DNA of 64,000 bases from Rubrivivax sp. A210 (GTDB lineage: Bacteria > Pseudomonadota > Gammaproteobacteria > Burkholderiales > Burkholderiaceae_C). Both the position numbers and the translations under genes were made by a program. Under the pieces are notes generated by a model. That model was given only the letters and a program-made list of their open reading frames with translations, was not told the DNA's origin and ran no database searches. The stretch spans positions 60,564-124,563 of the forward strand of contig NZ_CAJGBN010000004.1 of assembly GCF_904426505.1 (NCBI RefSeq), read 5' to 3'. Below, in pieces: positions 7,794-16,792 of this stretch; position 1 is the stretch's first letter; each line of letters starts with the position of its first letter.

Positions 7794-8149
7794 CCGCGCG
7801 ACGCGTCGCGCTCGGGGAAGGGGTAGGCATCGGCGACATAGGCCGGCCCCTTCATCACCATCACGATGACGCAGCCGAAGGCCACCGTCAGCACCAGCGT
7901 CCAGTGCAGCAGCAGCACGCCCAGGGCGACATAGGCTTGCAGCTGTGCTGCCGCCTCGTCGTCAGGCCCCACCGACCACAGCCGCAGCAGCGCAAAGCCC
8001 AGCGGCAGCGCGCTGCCCCACAGCAAGATGGCCGGCAGGCGGCGCCACAGCCGGCGCTCGAGGCCGGGGGCCGTGCGCGTATGGCCGGGCAGTTTGCGGA
8101 AGGGGTCCAAGGCGTGGGCGGGCAAGGCGTCGTCGATGCGGGGGATCAT
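7787..8149 (-). CDS. small inner-membrane protein, function unknown
   Basis: This 120-residue protein has a soluble N-terminus of about 38 residues ('RIDDALPAHALDPFRKLPGH'). Two hydrophobic segments follow, near residues 39-58 ('LPAILLWGSALPLGFALL') and 72-98 ('YVALGVLLLHWTLVLTVAFGCVIVMVM'). The C-terminal tail 'KGPAYVADAYPFPERDASRGG' matches a type seen in small uncharacterised Burkholderiales membrane proteins. It is divergent from the metallo-hydrolase gene at 8222, with 72 bases between them. I cannot assign a function. Confidence 0.6.
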   Translation of the reverse strand: MIPRIDDALPAHALDPFRKLPGHTRTAPGLERRLWRRLPAILLWGSALPLGFALLRLWSVGPDDEAAAQLQAYVALGVLLLHWTLVLTVAFGCVIVMVMKGPAYVADAYPFPERDASRGG

Positions 8150-8221
8150 GCCTCATCGCGTGCCGGCGCGGTGCGGCATGCCGATAATGCGCCGTCCATC
8201 GAACGGGACGGAGAACACGCC

Positions 8222-9139
8222 ATGACGCATCAGCCAACCCCGCGCCGCCAGGCCCTGCTGGCCCTGCTGGCCCTGGCCGCCACGCCGGCCCTGGCCCAGA
8301 CCGATTTCAGCAAGGTCGAGATCAAGGCCGAGAAGCTGTCCGACACCACCTGGATGCTCACCGGCGCCGGCGGCAACCTCGGGCTCTCGGCGGGCGACGA
8401 TGCGGTCTTCCTGATCGACGACCAGTTCGCGCCGATGGCGCCCAAGATCCAGGCCGCCATTGCGCAGATCACCAAGCGGCCGCTGCAGTTCGTGCTCAAC
8501 ACGCATTTCCACTTCGACCACACCGGCGGCAACGAGGCCCTGGGCAGCAAGGGCGCGCTCATCGTGGCCCACGACAACGTGCGCCGGCGCATGAGCAGCG
8601 ATCAGCTGATCAATTTCGTCGGCAGCAGCAACAAGCAGCCGGCCTCGCCCAAGGTGGCGTTGCCGGTGGTGACGGTGGCCGGCGAGATCAGCTTCCATAT
8701 CAATGGCGATGAGGTGTACGCCTTCCATGTGCCACGCGCCCACACCGATGGCGACCTCATCGTGCATTTCCGCAAGAGCGATGTCGTACACATGGGCGAC
8801 GTCTACTTCAACGGCATGTACCCCTTCATCGACGGCAGCAGCGGCGGCACGGCCGACGGCGTGCTGGCGGCGGCCGACCGTGTGCTCAAGCTGGCGGGCG
8901 ACAAGACCCGCATCATTCCCGGCCACGGCCCGCTGGCCAGCAAGGCCGACCTGGTGGACTGGCGCGACATGCTGGCCACCGTGATCGTGCGCATCAAGGA
9001 CCTGCGCCTGGCCGGCAAGAGCGACGCCGAGATCCGCGCCGCCGGCGTCACCGCCGAGTACGACGCGCGCTACGGCAATGGCTTCGTCAAGCCCGAGGCC
9101 TTCGTGCAGATGATGCTGGGCGTGCTGCCGCCCAAGTAG
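8222..9139 (+). CDS. secreted MBL-fold metallo-hydrolase
   Basis: This 305-residue protein starts at the ATG at 8222, chosen because it begins an export signal ('RRQALLALLALAATPALAQT', cleavage near residue 26). The metallo-beta-lactamase zinc motif is present as 'NTHFHFDHTGGN' near residues 97-108. Later ligands are in 'VPRAHTDGDLIVHF' and 'IIPGHGPLASKADL'. This pattern is typical of periplasmic MBL-fold enzymes related to subclass B hydrolases and lactonases. The true substrate is unknown, and a beta-lactamase role should not be assumed. GATAAT at 8183-8188 could be the -10 box. A perfect GC-rich hairpin follows the stop codon. Confidence 0.85.
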   Translation: MTHQPTPRRQALLALLALAATPALAQTDFSKVEIKAEKLSDTTWMLTGAGGNLGLSAGDDAVFLIDDQFAPMAPKIQAAIAQITKRPLQFVLNTHFHFDHTGGNEALGSKGALIVAHDNVRRRMSSDQLINFVGSSNKQPASPKVALPVVTVAGEISFHINGDEVYAFHVPRAHTDGDLIVHFRKSDVVHMGDVYFNGMYPFIDGSSGGTADGVLAAADRVLKLAGDKTRIIPGHGPLASKADLVDWRDMLATVIVRIKDLRLAGKSDAEIRAAGVTAEYDARYGNGFVKPEAFVQMMLGVLPPK

Positions 9140-9140
9140 G

Positions 9141-9159
9141 GGCCGCAGCGGCTGCGGCC
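9141..9159. terminator. perfect 8-bp hairpin between convergent genes
   Basis: GGCCGCAG (9141-9148), loop CGG, CTGCGGCC (9152-9159). It begins one base after the MBL-hydrolase stop codon and ends 7 bases before the stop of the minus-strand zinc-finger gene, so it could serve both. No long T-run follows on either strand. Confidence 0.5.
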
Positions 9160-9166
9160 GCTGCTC

Positions 9167-9373
9167 TCAATGGCCGTGGCCGACCTTCTCGCCTGCTTTC
9201 AGGCGGTAGACCGTGCCGCAATAAGGGCAGCGGCCCTCGCCATGGTCGGCGACATTGATGAAGACCTTGGGATGGCCGCTCCACTGCGCCATCTTGGGGT
9301 TGGGGCAGTGCACGACGCCGGGGCCCAGCAAATCGGCGGCGGCGAGTTCGACGACAGCTTTGGTTTCGCTCAT
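9167..9373 (-). CDS. zinc-finger domain-containing protein (CHCC type)
   Basis: This 68-residue protein has 'VHCPNP' and 'GEGRCPYCGTVYRLK', giving a Cys...His...Cys-x2-Cys arrangement like the zf-CHCC domain of the NDUFS6 family. Candidate ligands are Cys23, His44 or His34, Cys49 and Cys52. In many betaproteobacteria this small gene sits directly after ilvE, and here its ATG is one base beyond the ilvE stop (ilvE ends at 9376), so the two are coupled. The role is unknown; zinc binding is a prediction from the motif. It is too short and too well formed to be a chance frame. Confidence 0.82.
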   Translation of the reverse strand: MSETKAVVELAAADLLGPGVVHCPNPKMAQWSGHPKVFINVADHGEGRCPYCGTVYRLKAGEKVGHGH

Positions 9374-9375
9374 CT

Positions 9376-10299
9376 TCAGACCTTGGTGAGCCATTCGGCG
9401 TACTTGGGATTGCGGCCGTTGACGATATCGAAGAAGGCTGTCTGGATCTTTTCGGTGATGGGGCCGCGGCTGCCGCAGCCGATCTCGATGCGGTCGAGCT
9501 CGCGGATGGGCGTCACCTCGGCCGCGGTGCCGGTGAAGAAGGCCTCGTCGCTGATGTAGACCTCGTCGCGCGTGATGCGCTTTTCCACCAGGTCCAGGCC
9601 CAGGTCCTTGCAGATGTGGAAGACAGTGTTGCGCGTGATGCCGTTGAGCGCGCCGGCCGACAGGTCGGGCGTGTAGACGACGCCGTTCTTGATGACGAAG
9701 AGGTTCTCGCCCGCGCCCTCGCTGACGAAGCCCGAGGCGTCGAGCAGCATGGCCTCGTCGTAGCCGTCGTCGGTGGCCTCGGTGTTGGCCAGGATGGAGT
9801 TGGTGTAGTTGCTCACCGTCTTGGCCTGCGTCATCGTGATGTTGACGTGGTGGCGGGTGTAGCTGCTGATCTTGACGCGGATGCCGCGCTTCATGCCCTC
9901 TTCGCCCAGGTAGGCACCCCAGGCCCAGGCCGCCACCATCAGGTGGATGGTGTTGCCCTTGGGGCTGACGCCCAGCTTCTGGTCGCCGATCCAGGTGAGC
10001 GGGCGCAGGTAGCAGCTCTCGAGCTTGTTGGCGCGCACCACCTCGCACTGCGCGTCCATCGCCTCCTGCAACGTGAAGGGGATCTTCATGCGCAGGATCT
10101 TGGCGCTGTTGAACAGGCGCTCGGTGTGCTCGCGCAGGCGGAAGATGGCGGTGCCGTTTACCGTGTTGTAGGCGCGCACGCCCTCGAAGGCGCCACAGCC
10201 GTAGTGCAGCGTGTGGCTCAGCACATGGATCTTGGCGTCGCGCCAGTCGACCAGGCGGCCGTCCATCCAGATCTTGCCGTCGCGGTCGGACATCGACAT
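9376..10299 (-). CDS. ilvE: branched-chain amino acid aminotransferase
   Basis: This 307-residue protein, close to the 309 of E. coli IlvE, is a fold-type IV PLP enzyme that interconverts valine, leucine and isoleucine with their 2-oxoacids. It shows 'DRDGKIWMDGRLVDWRDAKI', 'LHYGCGAFEGVRAY', the PLP-lysine segment 'NYTNSILANTEAT' region and the family signature 'EGAGENLFVIKNGVVYTPDL', then 'GITRNTVFHI' and 'FFTGTAAEVTPIRELD'. The start at 10299 has AGGAG 5 bases upstream; a second ATG two codons in is less well spaced. It lies between a small membrane-protein gene (20-base gap) and the zinc-finger gene (2-base gap), in one transcript. Confidence 0.95.
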   Translation of the reverse strand: MSMSDRDGKIWMDGRLVDWRDAKIHVLSHTLHYGCGAFEGVRAYNTVNGTAIFRLREHTERLFNSAKILRMKIPFTLQEAMDAQCEVVRANKLESCYLRPLTWIGDQKLGVSPKGNTIHLMVAAWAWGAYLGEEGMKRGIRVKISSYTRHHVNITMTQAKTVSNYTNSILANTEATDDGYDEAMLLDASGFVSEGAGENLFVIKNGVVYTPDLSAGALNGITRNTVFHICKDLGLDLVEKRITRDEVYISDEAFFTGTAAEVTPIRELDRIEIGCGSRGPITEKIQTAFFDIVNGRNPKYAEWLTKV

Positions 10300-10319
10300 G
10301 GGAGCTCCTAGTGGGTTCG

Positions 10320-10739
10320 TCAATCGGGGGTCGGCGATTTTAGTTCCGCCGCGCCGGCCTCGGGCGGACGGGCGCGGTGCAGATCCCAACGCTCGACGCG
10401 GCCGCCCAGCATCTCCACCCGCAACTCGTCGCCGCCTTCGTCGCGCCAGGCCCAGACCTCGGGCTCGCGTGCGAGCTGCGTGCCCAGGCTGCGCGTGAGC
10501 TGCAGGATCTGCGGCAGGCGCAGGCCCTGGCGCATCTGGCTTTGCAGCATCACCGCGCTGGGCACCTGGCCCACCGGCCGGCCGGCGGCCGTCTGCATCA
10601 GGCGCACGGCGCGCGAGAACTGCAGCAGCAACCAGAACACCACCACCGACACCGCCAGCAGCACGCCGGGCCAGCCATAGGCCGTGTAGCCGGCCGCCAC
10701 CGCGGCCACCGCCAGGCCCCAGCCGAGCAGGGCGTTCAC
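10320..10739 (-). CDS. small membrane protein upstream of ilvE, unknown function
   Basis: This is a 139-residue protein if it starts at the GTG at 10739; an upstream in-frame ATG at 10802 would overlap the divergent GT25 gene by 38 bases and is less likely. It has two hydrophobic segments near the N-terminus ('ALLGWGLAVAAVAAGYTAYG' and 'GVLLAVSVVVFWLLLQFSRA'), then a soluble part with 'MLQSQMRQGLRLPQILQLTRSL' and 'VWAWRDEGGDELRVEMLGGRVERWDL'. This looks like a conserved Burkholderiales protein of unknown function. It is the first gene of a three-gene unit with ilvE and the zinc-finger gene. Confidence 0.68.
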   Translation of the reverse strand: MNALLGWGLAVAAVAAGYTAYGWPGVLLAVSVVVFWLLLQFSRAVRLMQTAAGRPVGQVPSAVMLQSQMRQGLRLPQILQLTRSLGTQLAREPEVWAWRDEGGDELRVEMLGGRVERWDLHRARPPEAGAAELKSPTPD

Positions 10740-10764
10740 AGGGCTGCCCCCGCAGTGGCCGACA

Positions 10765-11541
10765 ATGAAGGCGATGGATGGCTTGCAGACATGGGTGATC
10801 AACCTCGATCGGGCGCCGGAGCGTCTGGCGCGGATTGCGGCGCAATTGCAGCGCCTGGGCCTGGCCTGGACGCGGCTGCCGGCGGTGGATGCACGCGCCC
10901 TGAGCAGCCTGCAACGCGCCGCGCTGGACGAAGCCGCCTACCGCCGCAAGCATGGCATGACGCCGCTGGGCGGTGAACTGGGATGTTACCTGTCGCATGT
11001 CGAGGTGATGCGCCAGATGCTGGCCGGCAACGCCCGCTACGCCCTGGTGCTGGAAGACGACGTGCTGCTGCACGACAGCCTGCCGGCCGTGCTGCAGGGC
11101 CTGCTGGCCGCGCCCGAGCGCTGGGACGCGGTCAAGCTCTCGGCCGTGCACCGCGGCACGCCCGTGCCCTACCTGGAGGTCGCGCCCGGCCACCAGCTCG
11201 CGGTGATGCTCAGCCGTTGCACCGGCAGCAGCGCCTACCTGATGAACCGCCGCGCCGCCGAGGCGTATCTGCGCCAGCCCGGCGGCCTGCTGCCCATGAG
11301 CTTGCCCTACGACCATGTGTTCGACCAGGGCTGGCGCTTCGGCATCAAGTTCCGCCTCGTCACGCCCACGCCCTGCGGCCACGACGACCAGATCGCGTCG
11401 ACCATCGTCGCCCCGCCCGGCCCGGGCCGCAAGTTCCACTGGACCAAACGCCTCAGCACCTATGCCTACCGCCTGGGCAACGAATCGCGGCGCCTGGTCT
11501 ACGGCCTCACCGAGGCCTGGCGCGAGAAGCGCGGCGGCTGA
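10765..11541 (+). CDS. glycosyltransferase family 25 (LPS biosynthesis-type)
   Basis: This 258-residue protein has the GT25 start 'TWVINLDRAPERLARIAAQL', then 'LPAVDARAL', 'GGELGCYLSHVEVMRQML' and the divalent-metal DxD-like 'YALVLEDDVLLHD', all diagnostic for the family. Later 'TGSSAYLMNRRAAEAYL' and 'LPYDHVFDQGW' complete the fold. These enzymes transfer galactose or similar sugars to lipopolysaccharide core at the inner membrane's cytoplasmic face. The exact acceptor is unknown. It is divergent from the ilvE unit with only 25 bases between the chosen starts, and converges on radA. Confidence 0.88.
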   Translation: MKAMDGLQTWVINLDRAPERLARIAAQLQRLGLAWTRLPAVDARALSSLQRAALDEAAYRRKHGMTPLGGELGCYLSHVEVMRQMLAGNARYALVLEDDVLLHDSLPAVLQGLLAAPERWDAVKLSAVHRGTPVPYLEVAPGHQLAVMLSRCTGSSAYLMNRRAAEAYLRQPGGLLPMSLPYDHVFDQGWRFGIKFRLVTPTPCGHDDQIASTIVAPPGPGRKFHWTKRLSTYAYRLGNESRRLVYGLTEAWREKRGG

Positions 11542-11554
11542 ACCCAGGGGCCAG

Positions 11555-12943
11555 TCAGCCCAGGCCGCGCACGGCCTCGATGGCCTGCTCGATGCGCTCG
11601 ACGGCGTGGATGGTCAGCCCCTCGATGGGCTTCTTGGGCGCATTGGCCTTGGGCACGACGGCGACGCTGAAGCCCAGCTTGGCGGCCTCTTTCAGCCGCT
11701 CCTGACCGCGCGGCGCCGGGCGCACCTCGCCGGCCAGGCCGACCTCGCCGAAGGCGATGAAGCCGCGTGGCAGCGCCCGCCCGCGCAGGCTGCCCTGGAT
11801 GGCCAGCAGCACCGCCAGGTCGGCCGCCGGCTCGGCGATGCGCACGCCGCCCACGGCGTTGACGAAGACGTCCTGGTCCATGCAGCTGACGCCGGCGTGG
11901 CGGTGCAGCACGGCCAGCAGCATGGCCAGGCGATCGCGGTCCAGGCCCACGCTCAGGCGCCGCGGGCTGGCGCCGCCGCTGTCCACCAGCGCCTGGATCT
12001 CCACCAGCAGCGGACGCGTGCCTTCCAGCGTCACCAGCACGCAGGTGCCCGGCACCGGCTCGCCGTGGGTGGAGAGAAAGATCGCGCTCGGGTTGCTCAC
12101 GCCCTTCAATCCGCGCTCGGTCATCGCGAAGACGCCGATCTCGTTGACGGCGCCGAAGCGGTTCTTGATGGCGCGCACGAGGCGGAAGCTGCTGTGCGTG
12201 TCGCCCTCGAAGTACAGCACGGTGTCGACGATGTGCTCCAGCACGCGTGGCCCGGCCAGCGCGCCTTCCTTGGTGACATGGCCCACCAGCACCACGGTGC
12301 AGCCGCGCGTCTTGGCCAGCCTTGTCAGCTGGGCCGCGCACTCGCGCACCTGGGCCACCGAGCCGGGCGCCGAGTTGAGCTGGTCGGAATAGACGGTCTG
12401 GATCGAGTCGACGACGCAGAAGGCGGCGTCCTCGGCCTCGATGGCGGCGATGATCTTCTCGAGCTGGATCTCGGCCAGCACGCGCACGCGGTCGCCCGCC
12501 AGGCCCAGGCGTCGCGCCCGCAGCGCGATCTGGGCGCCGCTTTCCTCGCCCGTCACATAAAGCACCTTCATCTGCGCCGCCAGCGCGTCCACCGCCTGCA
12601 GCAGCAGCGTGCTCTTGCCGATGCCGGGGTCGCCGCCCAGCAGCACGACGGCGCCCTCGACGATGCCGCCGCCGAGCACGCGGTCCAGCTCTTCCTGGCC
12701 GGTGGGGGTGCGCGCGATCTCGGCGGCCTCGATCTCGCTGAGCGTGGCCACTGGCTGGCTCTTGGCCAGGGCCTGGAAGCGGGTGTTGCGGGTGGAGGCG
12801 CCTGCCGTCTCGGCCACCGCCTCATCCAGCGTGTTCCAGGCCCGGCAATGCGGGCACTGGCCCAGCCACTTGGGGCTGCTGCCGCCGCAATCACGGCAGG
12901 TGTAGATCGTCTTGGCCACGCGCGATTGTGGCCGGTCGCTCAC
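11555..12943 (-). CDS. radA: DNA repair protein RadA
   Basis: This 462-residue protein, normal for RadA, is a hexameric helicase-like RecA paralogue that helps process recombination intermediates. It has an N-terminal C4 zinc finger ('YTCRDCGGSSPKWLGQCPHC'), Walker A 'GGDPGIGKSTLLLQ' near residue 105, the RadA-specific 'KNRFG' motif ('RAIKNRFGAVNEIGVFAM'), and a C-terminal Lon-like domain. It overlaps the end of arfB by 4 bases (ATGA), so it is the last gene of an alr-arfB-radA operon. alr and radA neighbouring each other is a familiar betaproteobacterial arrangement. Confidence 0.96.
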   Translation of the reverse strand: MSDRPQSRVAKTIYTCRDCGGSSPKWLGQCPHCRAWNTLDEAVAETAGASTRNTRFQALAKSQPVATLSEIEAAEIARTPTGQEELDRVLGGGIVEGAVVLLGGDPGIGKSTLLLQAVDALAAQMKVLYVTGEESGAQIALRARRLGLAGDRVRVLAEIQLEKIIAAIEAEDAAFCVVDSIQTVYSDQLNSAPGSVAQVRECAAQLTRLAKTRGCTVVLVGHVTKEGALAGPRVLEHIVDTVLYFEGDTHSSFRLVRAIKNRFGAVNEIGVFAMTERGLKGVSNPSAIFLSTHGEPVPGTCVLVTLEGTRPLLVEIQALVDSGGASPRRLSVGLDRDRLAMLLAVLHRHAGVSCMDQDVFVNAVGGVRIAEPAADLAVLLAIQGSLRGRALPRGFIAFGEVGLAGEVRPAPRGQERLKEAAKLGFSVAVVPKANAPKKPIEGLTIHAVERIEQAIEAVRGLG

Positions 12944-13347
12944 TCTTGGACGCGCCCGCGCCCGGCCTTGACCTGGGAGCGCACCGCCTTGCCCTCCAGC
13001 CGCCGCTGCTTGGAGCCATAGGTGGGCTTGGTGGCGCGGCGGGGGCGCGGTGGTGACGCGGCTTCGTCCACCATGGCCTGCAGCCGCGCCAGCGCGTCGG
13101 CCCGGTTCATGGGCTGGCTGCGGTGATCCTGGGCCTTGATGACGACGATGCCGCCCTCGGTGATGCGCTGGTCGGCCTGGGCCAGCAGGCGCAGCTTCAC
13201 GGCATCCGGCAGGCTGGAGGCGGCGACATCGAAGCGCAGGTGTACCGCACTCGACACCTTGTTGACATTCTGCCCGCCCGCACCCTGGGCACGGATGGCG
13301 CTGAACTCGACCTCGGCGGGGTCCACGAGCACCCGCTTGGCGAGCAT
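12940..13347 (-). CDS. arfB: alternative ribosome-rescue peptidyl-tRNA hydrolase ArfB (YaeJ-like)
   Basis: This 135-residue protein carries the catalytic GGQ loop in 'IRAQGAGGQNVNKVSSAVHL' near residues 23-25 of the class-I release-factor domain. It ends in a basic tail ('RPRRATKPTYGSKQRRLEGKAVRSQVKAGRG') that in this family enters the empty mRNA channel of a stalled ribosome. It has no stop-codon-recognition domain, which separates it from PrfA and PrfB. Its ATG overlaps the alr stop codon as TGATG, and its stop overlaps radA, so it is translationally coupled on both sides. Insertion between alr and radA is a minor variation of the common order. Confidence 0.93.
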   Translation of the reverse strand: MLAKRVLVDPAEVEFSAIRAQGAGGQNVNKVSSAVHLRFDVAASSLPDAVKLRLLAQADQRITEGGIVVIKAQDHRSQPMNRADALARLQAMVDEAASPPRPRRATKPTYGSKQRRLEGKAVRSQVKAGRGRVQE

Positions 13348-14444
13348 CAGCCGGGCTCTTCTTCAGCCACGCGCACCGGCACGCGCGGCGCCAGCGCGCA
13401 CATCAGCTCGTAGCCGATGGTGCCGGCGGCGCGCGCCACATCGTCGATGGCCAGCAGGCTGCCGCGCGGCCCGTTGCCCCACAGCGTGACCTCGCTGCCG
13501 AGGCCGGCGTCGGGCAGGCCGGTCAGGTCTACCGCCAGCATGTCCATCGAGACGCGGCCGACGGTGCCGGTGCGCACCCCGTCCACCAGCACCGGCGTGT
13601 CGGTGCCGGCATGGCGCGGGTAGCCGTCGGCATAGCCGCAGGCGACGATGCCGATGCGCTGGGGCTCGGTGGCTGTATAGCTGCTGCCATAGCCCACGGT
13701 GTCGCCGGGCTGCAGCTGCTGCACGGCGATGAGGCGCGAGCGCAGCGTCATGGTCGGCTGCAGGCACCAGTGGCGGATGTCGTGGTCGGGGAAGTCGGGC
13801 GCGCTGCCGTAGGTCAGGATGCCGGCGCGCACCCAGTCGTTGGCCAGGCCGTGGCGCAGGATGGCGGCGCTGTTGCTCAGGCTGCGCTCGCCCGGCAGGT
13901 CTTGCGCCGCGGCCTCGAATGCGGCCACCTGGTGGGCGATGCCGCGGGCGCCGTCGGCGTCGGAGAAATGCGTCATCAGCGAGATCTCGTCGACCTGGGG
14001 CAGGGCATTCAGGCGTGCCCAGGCGCTGCGGTAGGCGGCGGGGCGGAAGCCCAGGCGGTTCATGCCGCTGTTCATCTTCAGGAAGACGCGGTGCGGGCGC
14101 TGCGTCTTGTGCGCCGCCAGCCAATCGATCTGCTCGCTGCAATGCACCGCATGCCACAGGTCGAGCCGCGAGCAGAGTTCCAGGTCGCGCGGCTCGAAGC
14201 AGCCCTCGAGCAGCAGGATGGGGCCGCGCCAGCCGAGGCCGCGCACCCGTTCGGCCTCGGCCAGGTCGAGCAGGGCAAAGCCGTCGGCGCCGCGCAGGGC
14301 AGGGTAGACGCGCTCGATGCCGTGGCCATAGGCGTTGGCCTTGACGACGGCCCAGACGCGCGCATTGGCGGCGCCGGCGCGGGCGCGCGCCAGGTTGGCG
14401 GCCAGCGCGGCCGGGTGGATGAGGGCTTCGATGGGGCGGGGCAT
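13347..14444 (-). CDS. alr: alanine racemase
   Basis: This 365-residue, PLP-dependent enzyme interconverts L- and D-alanine for peptidoglycan. It has the PLP-lysine motif '[19 protein letters not shown]' near residue 34, '[13 protein letters not shown]', and the catalytic-tyrosine region '[16 protein letters not shown]', with '[13 protein letters not shown]' downstream. The start at 14444 fits the usual MPRP-I-x-A N-terminus. It heads the minus-strand operon alr-arfB-radA and is divergent from lplT; the 156 bases between them contain a doubled dyad (14467-14485) that could control both directions. Confidence 0.95.
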   Translation of the reverse strand: MPRPIEALIHPAALAANLARARAGAANARVWAVVKANAYGHGIERVYPALRGADGFALLDLAEAERVRGLGWRGPILLLEGCFEPRDLELCSRLDLWHAVHCSEQIDWLAAHKTQRPHRVFLKMNSGMNRLGFRPAAYRSAWARLNALPQVDEISLMTHFSDADGARGIAHQVAAFEAAAQDLPGERSLSNSAAILRHGLANDWVRAGILTYGSAPDFPDHDIRHWCLQPTMTLRSRLIAVQQLQPGDTVGYGSSYTATEPQRIGIVACGYADGYPRHAGTDTPVLVDGVRTGTVGRVSMDMLAVDLTGLPDAGLGSEVTLWGNGPRGSLLAIDDVARAAGTIGYELMCALAPRVPVRVAEEEPG

Positions 14445-14466
14445 GGGCGGGCGAAGGGAGCAAGCC

Positions 14467-14485
14467 ACCGCGGTGGTACCGCGGT
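14467..14485. promoter_or_regulatory. candidate operator: two copies of ACCGCGGT spaced 11 bp
   Basis: The sequence ACCGCGGTGGTACCGCGGT contains the self-complementary octamer ACCGCGGT twice, starting at 14467 and 14478. The 11-bp period places both dyads on one face of the helix. It sits just upstream of alr and about 115 bases upstream of lplT. A TATAAC box at 14526-14531 may be the lplT -10. The identity of the binding protein is unknown. Confidence 0.4.
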
Positions 14486-14600
14486 CAGGGGGGGCCGGCG
14501 CATTCTGCCAGCCGGGGGCGCGTGCTATAACCCGCCCGCCCTGAAGACGGAGACAAACGCGCGTGGCAGGTGGCCGTCGCGCCTCGCTGCGCGCGACACG

Positions 14601-15878
14601 ATGAAAAAAGGTTTCTCCACCATCATGTCGGCGCAGTTCTTCAGCTCGCTGGCTGATAACGCGCTGCTGGTGGCCGCGATCGAACTCTTGCGCATGAGCA
14701 AGGCGCCCGCCTGGCAGACGCCGGCGCTGGCGCCCATGTTCGCGCTGTTCTACGTCGTGCTGGCGCCGCTGGTGGGGGCCTTCGCCGATGCCCTGCCCAA
14801 GGGCCGCGTCATGTTCATCAGCAACACCATCAAGGTGGCGGGCTGCCTGATGATGCTGTTCGGCGGCCATCCGCTGCTGTCCTACGCCATCGTCGGCCTG
14901 GGTGCGGCGGCCTACTCGCCGGCCAAGTACGGCATCCTCACCGAACTGCTGCCGCCTTCGCAGCTGGTCAAGGGCAATGGCTGGATCGAGGGCCTCACGG
15001 TGGGCTCCATCATCCTGGGCATCTTGCTCGGCGGCCAGCTCGTCGGCCAGCGCATCTCGCACCGGCTGCTGGAGTTCGACCTGCCCGCGCTCGACACCGG
15101 CATCGACACCGCGCCCGAGGCCGCGATCTCGGTCATCGTGCTGCTTTATGTGACGGCGGCGCTGTTCAATCTCTACATCCCGCGCACCTCGGCGCCGCTG
15201 CAGCCGCTGAGCGGCGGCGTCAGCGGCCTGGTGCGCGATTTCTCGCGCTGCAACGCGCGGCTGTGGACCGACAAACTGGGCCAGATCACGCTGGCGACGA
15301 CGACGCTGCTGTGGGGCATCTTCGGCAACCTGCGCGTCATCGTCTTTGCCTGGGCCGCGGCGGCGCTGGGCTATGGCACGACCCAGGCCTCCAACCTGGC
15401 CGGCGTGGTCATCGTCGGCTCGGTCGTCGGCGCGGTCTACGCCTCGGTTTCGACGCGGCTGGAGCACGCCGTCAAGCTGCTGCCGCTGGGCATAGGCATA
15501 GGCTTTCTCACCATAGGCCTGAACCTGATCACCAATGTCTGGGCGGCCGCGCCCTTCCTGGTGGTGCTGGGTGCGGTGTGCGGCTACCTCATCGTGCCGA
15601 TGAACGCGCTGCTGCAGCACCGCGGCCACAACCTGATGGGCGCCGGCCGCTCCATCGCGGTGCAGAACTTCAACGAGCAGGCCTGCATCCTGAGCCTGGG
15701 CGCCTTCTACGTCGGCATGACCAAGTTCGGGCTCTCGGCCTTCGGCGCCATCGCCATCTTCGGCCTGCTGGTGGCCGGCGTGATGGAGCTGATCCGCCGC
15801 TGGCACCAGCGCAACCTGGTGCGCCACGCCGAGGAACTGAAGCACCTGCTGGCCATCGCGCGCAGCGATCATCACTGA
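14601..15878 (+). CDS. lplT: lysophospholipid transporter LplT
   Basis: This 425-residue MFS-type protein has about 12 membrane segments. '[30 protein letters not shown]' at the start and '[27 protein letters not shown]' are strongly characteristic of LplT, which flips lysophospholipids to the inner leaflet for re-acylation. No acyltransferase (aas) is fused or adjacent here. The ATG at 14601 matches the family N-terminus; in-frame codons upstream give no matching sequence. It is divergent from alr and overlaps the next gene (TGATG at 15876-15880), so the two are coupled. Confidence 0.92.
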   Translation: MKKGFSTIMSAQFFSSLADNALLVAAIELLRMSKAPAWQTPALAPMFALFYVVLAPLVGAFADALPKGRVMFISNTIKVAGCLMMLFGGHPLLSYAIVGLGAAAYSPAKYGILTELLPPSQLVKGNGWIEGLTVGSIILGILLGGQLVGQRISHRLLEFDLPALDTGIDTAPEAAISVIVLLYVTAALFNLYIPRTSAPLQPLSGGVSGLVRDFSRCNARLWTDKLGQITLATTTLLWGIFGNLRVIVFAWAAAALGYGTTQASNLAGVVIVGSVVGAVYASVSTRLEHAVKLLPLGIGIGFLTIGLNLITNVWAAAPFLVVLGAVCGYLIVPMNALLQHRGHNLMGAGRSIAVQNFNEQACILSLGAFYVGMTKFGLSAFGAIAIFGLLVAGVMELIRRWHQRNLVRHAEELKHLLAIARSDHH

Positions 15879-16771
15879 TGGTGGCTGCTGCCGATCTGCG
15901 GCCCGCACCTGCGGCCGGCCGCCTGCTCGGGCCGGCGCTGGCGCTGGTGTGCAACGCTTTTGTGTGGGGCGTCTCGTGGTGGCCCTTCCGTGAACTGCAG
16001 GCGCTGGGCCTGCATCCGCTGTGGGCGACGGCGCTGATCTACCTCGTCTCGGCCCTGGCCATCACGCTGTGGCGGCCTCAATCGTGGCGCCAGCTGCTGG
16101 GTACACCCTCGCTGTGGTGGCTGGTGCTGGCCTCGGGCGCCACCAATGCCACCTTCAACTGGGCCGTGACGGTGGGCGACGTGGTGCGCGTGGTGCTGCT
16201 CTTCTACCTGATGCCGCTGTGGGCGGTGCTGCTGGCGCGGCTGCTGCTGGGCGAGGCCTTCACGCCGGCGGCGCTGCTGCGCGTGGCCCTGGCCCTGGCC
16301 GGCGCCGCCATCGTGCTGTGGCCGGCCGGGGGCGGGCTACCCTTGCCGCGCACGCTGGCCGAAGGCCTGGGCGTGGCGGGCGGCTTTGCCTTCGCACTCA
16401 ACAACGTGCTGCTGCGGCGCGAAGCGCACCGGCCCGAGGCGGCGCGGGCACTGGCCATGTTCATGGGCGGGGCCGTGGTCTCGGCCGCCGTGGCCCTGGC
16501 CGCGGGCGGCTCGGTGCCGCCACCGCCCGCGCCGGCCCTGGCCTGGGTGGGCGGCGCACTGGCGCTGGCGGTGGCCTTCCTGGCCAGCAACCTGGCGCTG
16601 CAGTACGGCGCGGCGCGGCTGCCGGCCAATGTCACGGCGGTGGTGATGATTTCCGAGGTGCTGTTCGCCTCGGTGTCGGCCGCGCTGCTGGGCGCCGGCA
16701 CGCTGACGACGCAGCTGCTGCTGGGCGGCGCCCTCATCGTCGGCGCCACGCTGCTGGCGGCGCGCGGCTGA
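15878..16771 (+). CDS. EamA/DMT-superfamily transporter
   Basis: This 297-residue membrane protein has about 10 hydrophobic segments in two EamA repeats. The first repeat has '[29 protein letters not shown]', the second '[23 protein letters not shown]', and conserved glycines and prolines near '[18 protein letters not shown]' mark the end of the first half. EamA proteins export amino acids or metabolites; substrate unknown. The ATG overlaps the lplT stop codon, indicating cotranscription. It converges on the receiver-protein gene at 16793, with a short inverted repeat (GCGCA-GGCT-TGCGC at 16772-16785) between them. Confidence 0.86.
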   Translation: MVAAADLRPAPAAGRLLGPALALVCNAFVWGVSWWPFRELQALGLHPLWATALIYLVSALAITLWRPQSWRQLLGTPSLWWLVLASGATNATFNWAVTVGDVVRVVLLFYLMPLWAVLLARLLLGEAFTPAALLRVALALAGAAIVLWPAGGGLPLPRTLAEGLGVAGGFAFALNNVLLRREAHRPEAARALAMFMGGAVVSAAVALAAGGSVPPPPAPALAWVGGALALAVAFLASNLALQYGAARLPANVTAVVMISEVLFASVSAALLGAGTLTTQLLLGGALIVGATLLAARG

Positions 16772-16792
16772 GCGCAGGCTTGCGCCGCTGGC

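Noticed and set aside
8171..8190. GCCGATAA before the metallo-hydrolase gene looks like a flagellar sigma-28 -10 box
   Set aside because: There is no TAAA-type -35 at the right distance and no flagellar gene in the window; a sigma-70 GATAAT box explains the same bases.
8222..9139. The MBL-fold protein as a carbapenemase
   Set aside because: It has only the general zinc motif; no class B lactamase-specific residues could be recognised and the length and context fit a generic periplasmic hydrolase.
16772..16785. GCGCA-GGCT-TGCGC as a terminator between the DMT transporter and receiver genes
   Set aside because: Only five base pairs with no T-run; too weak to list as a terminator on its own.
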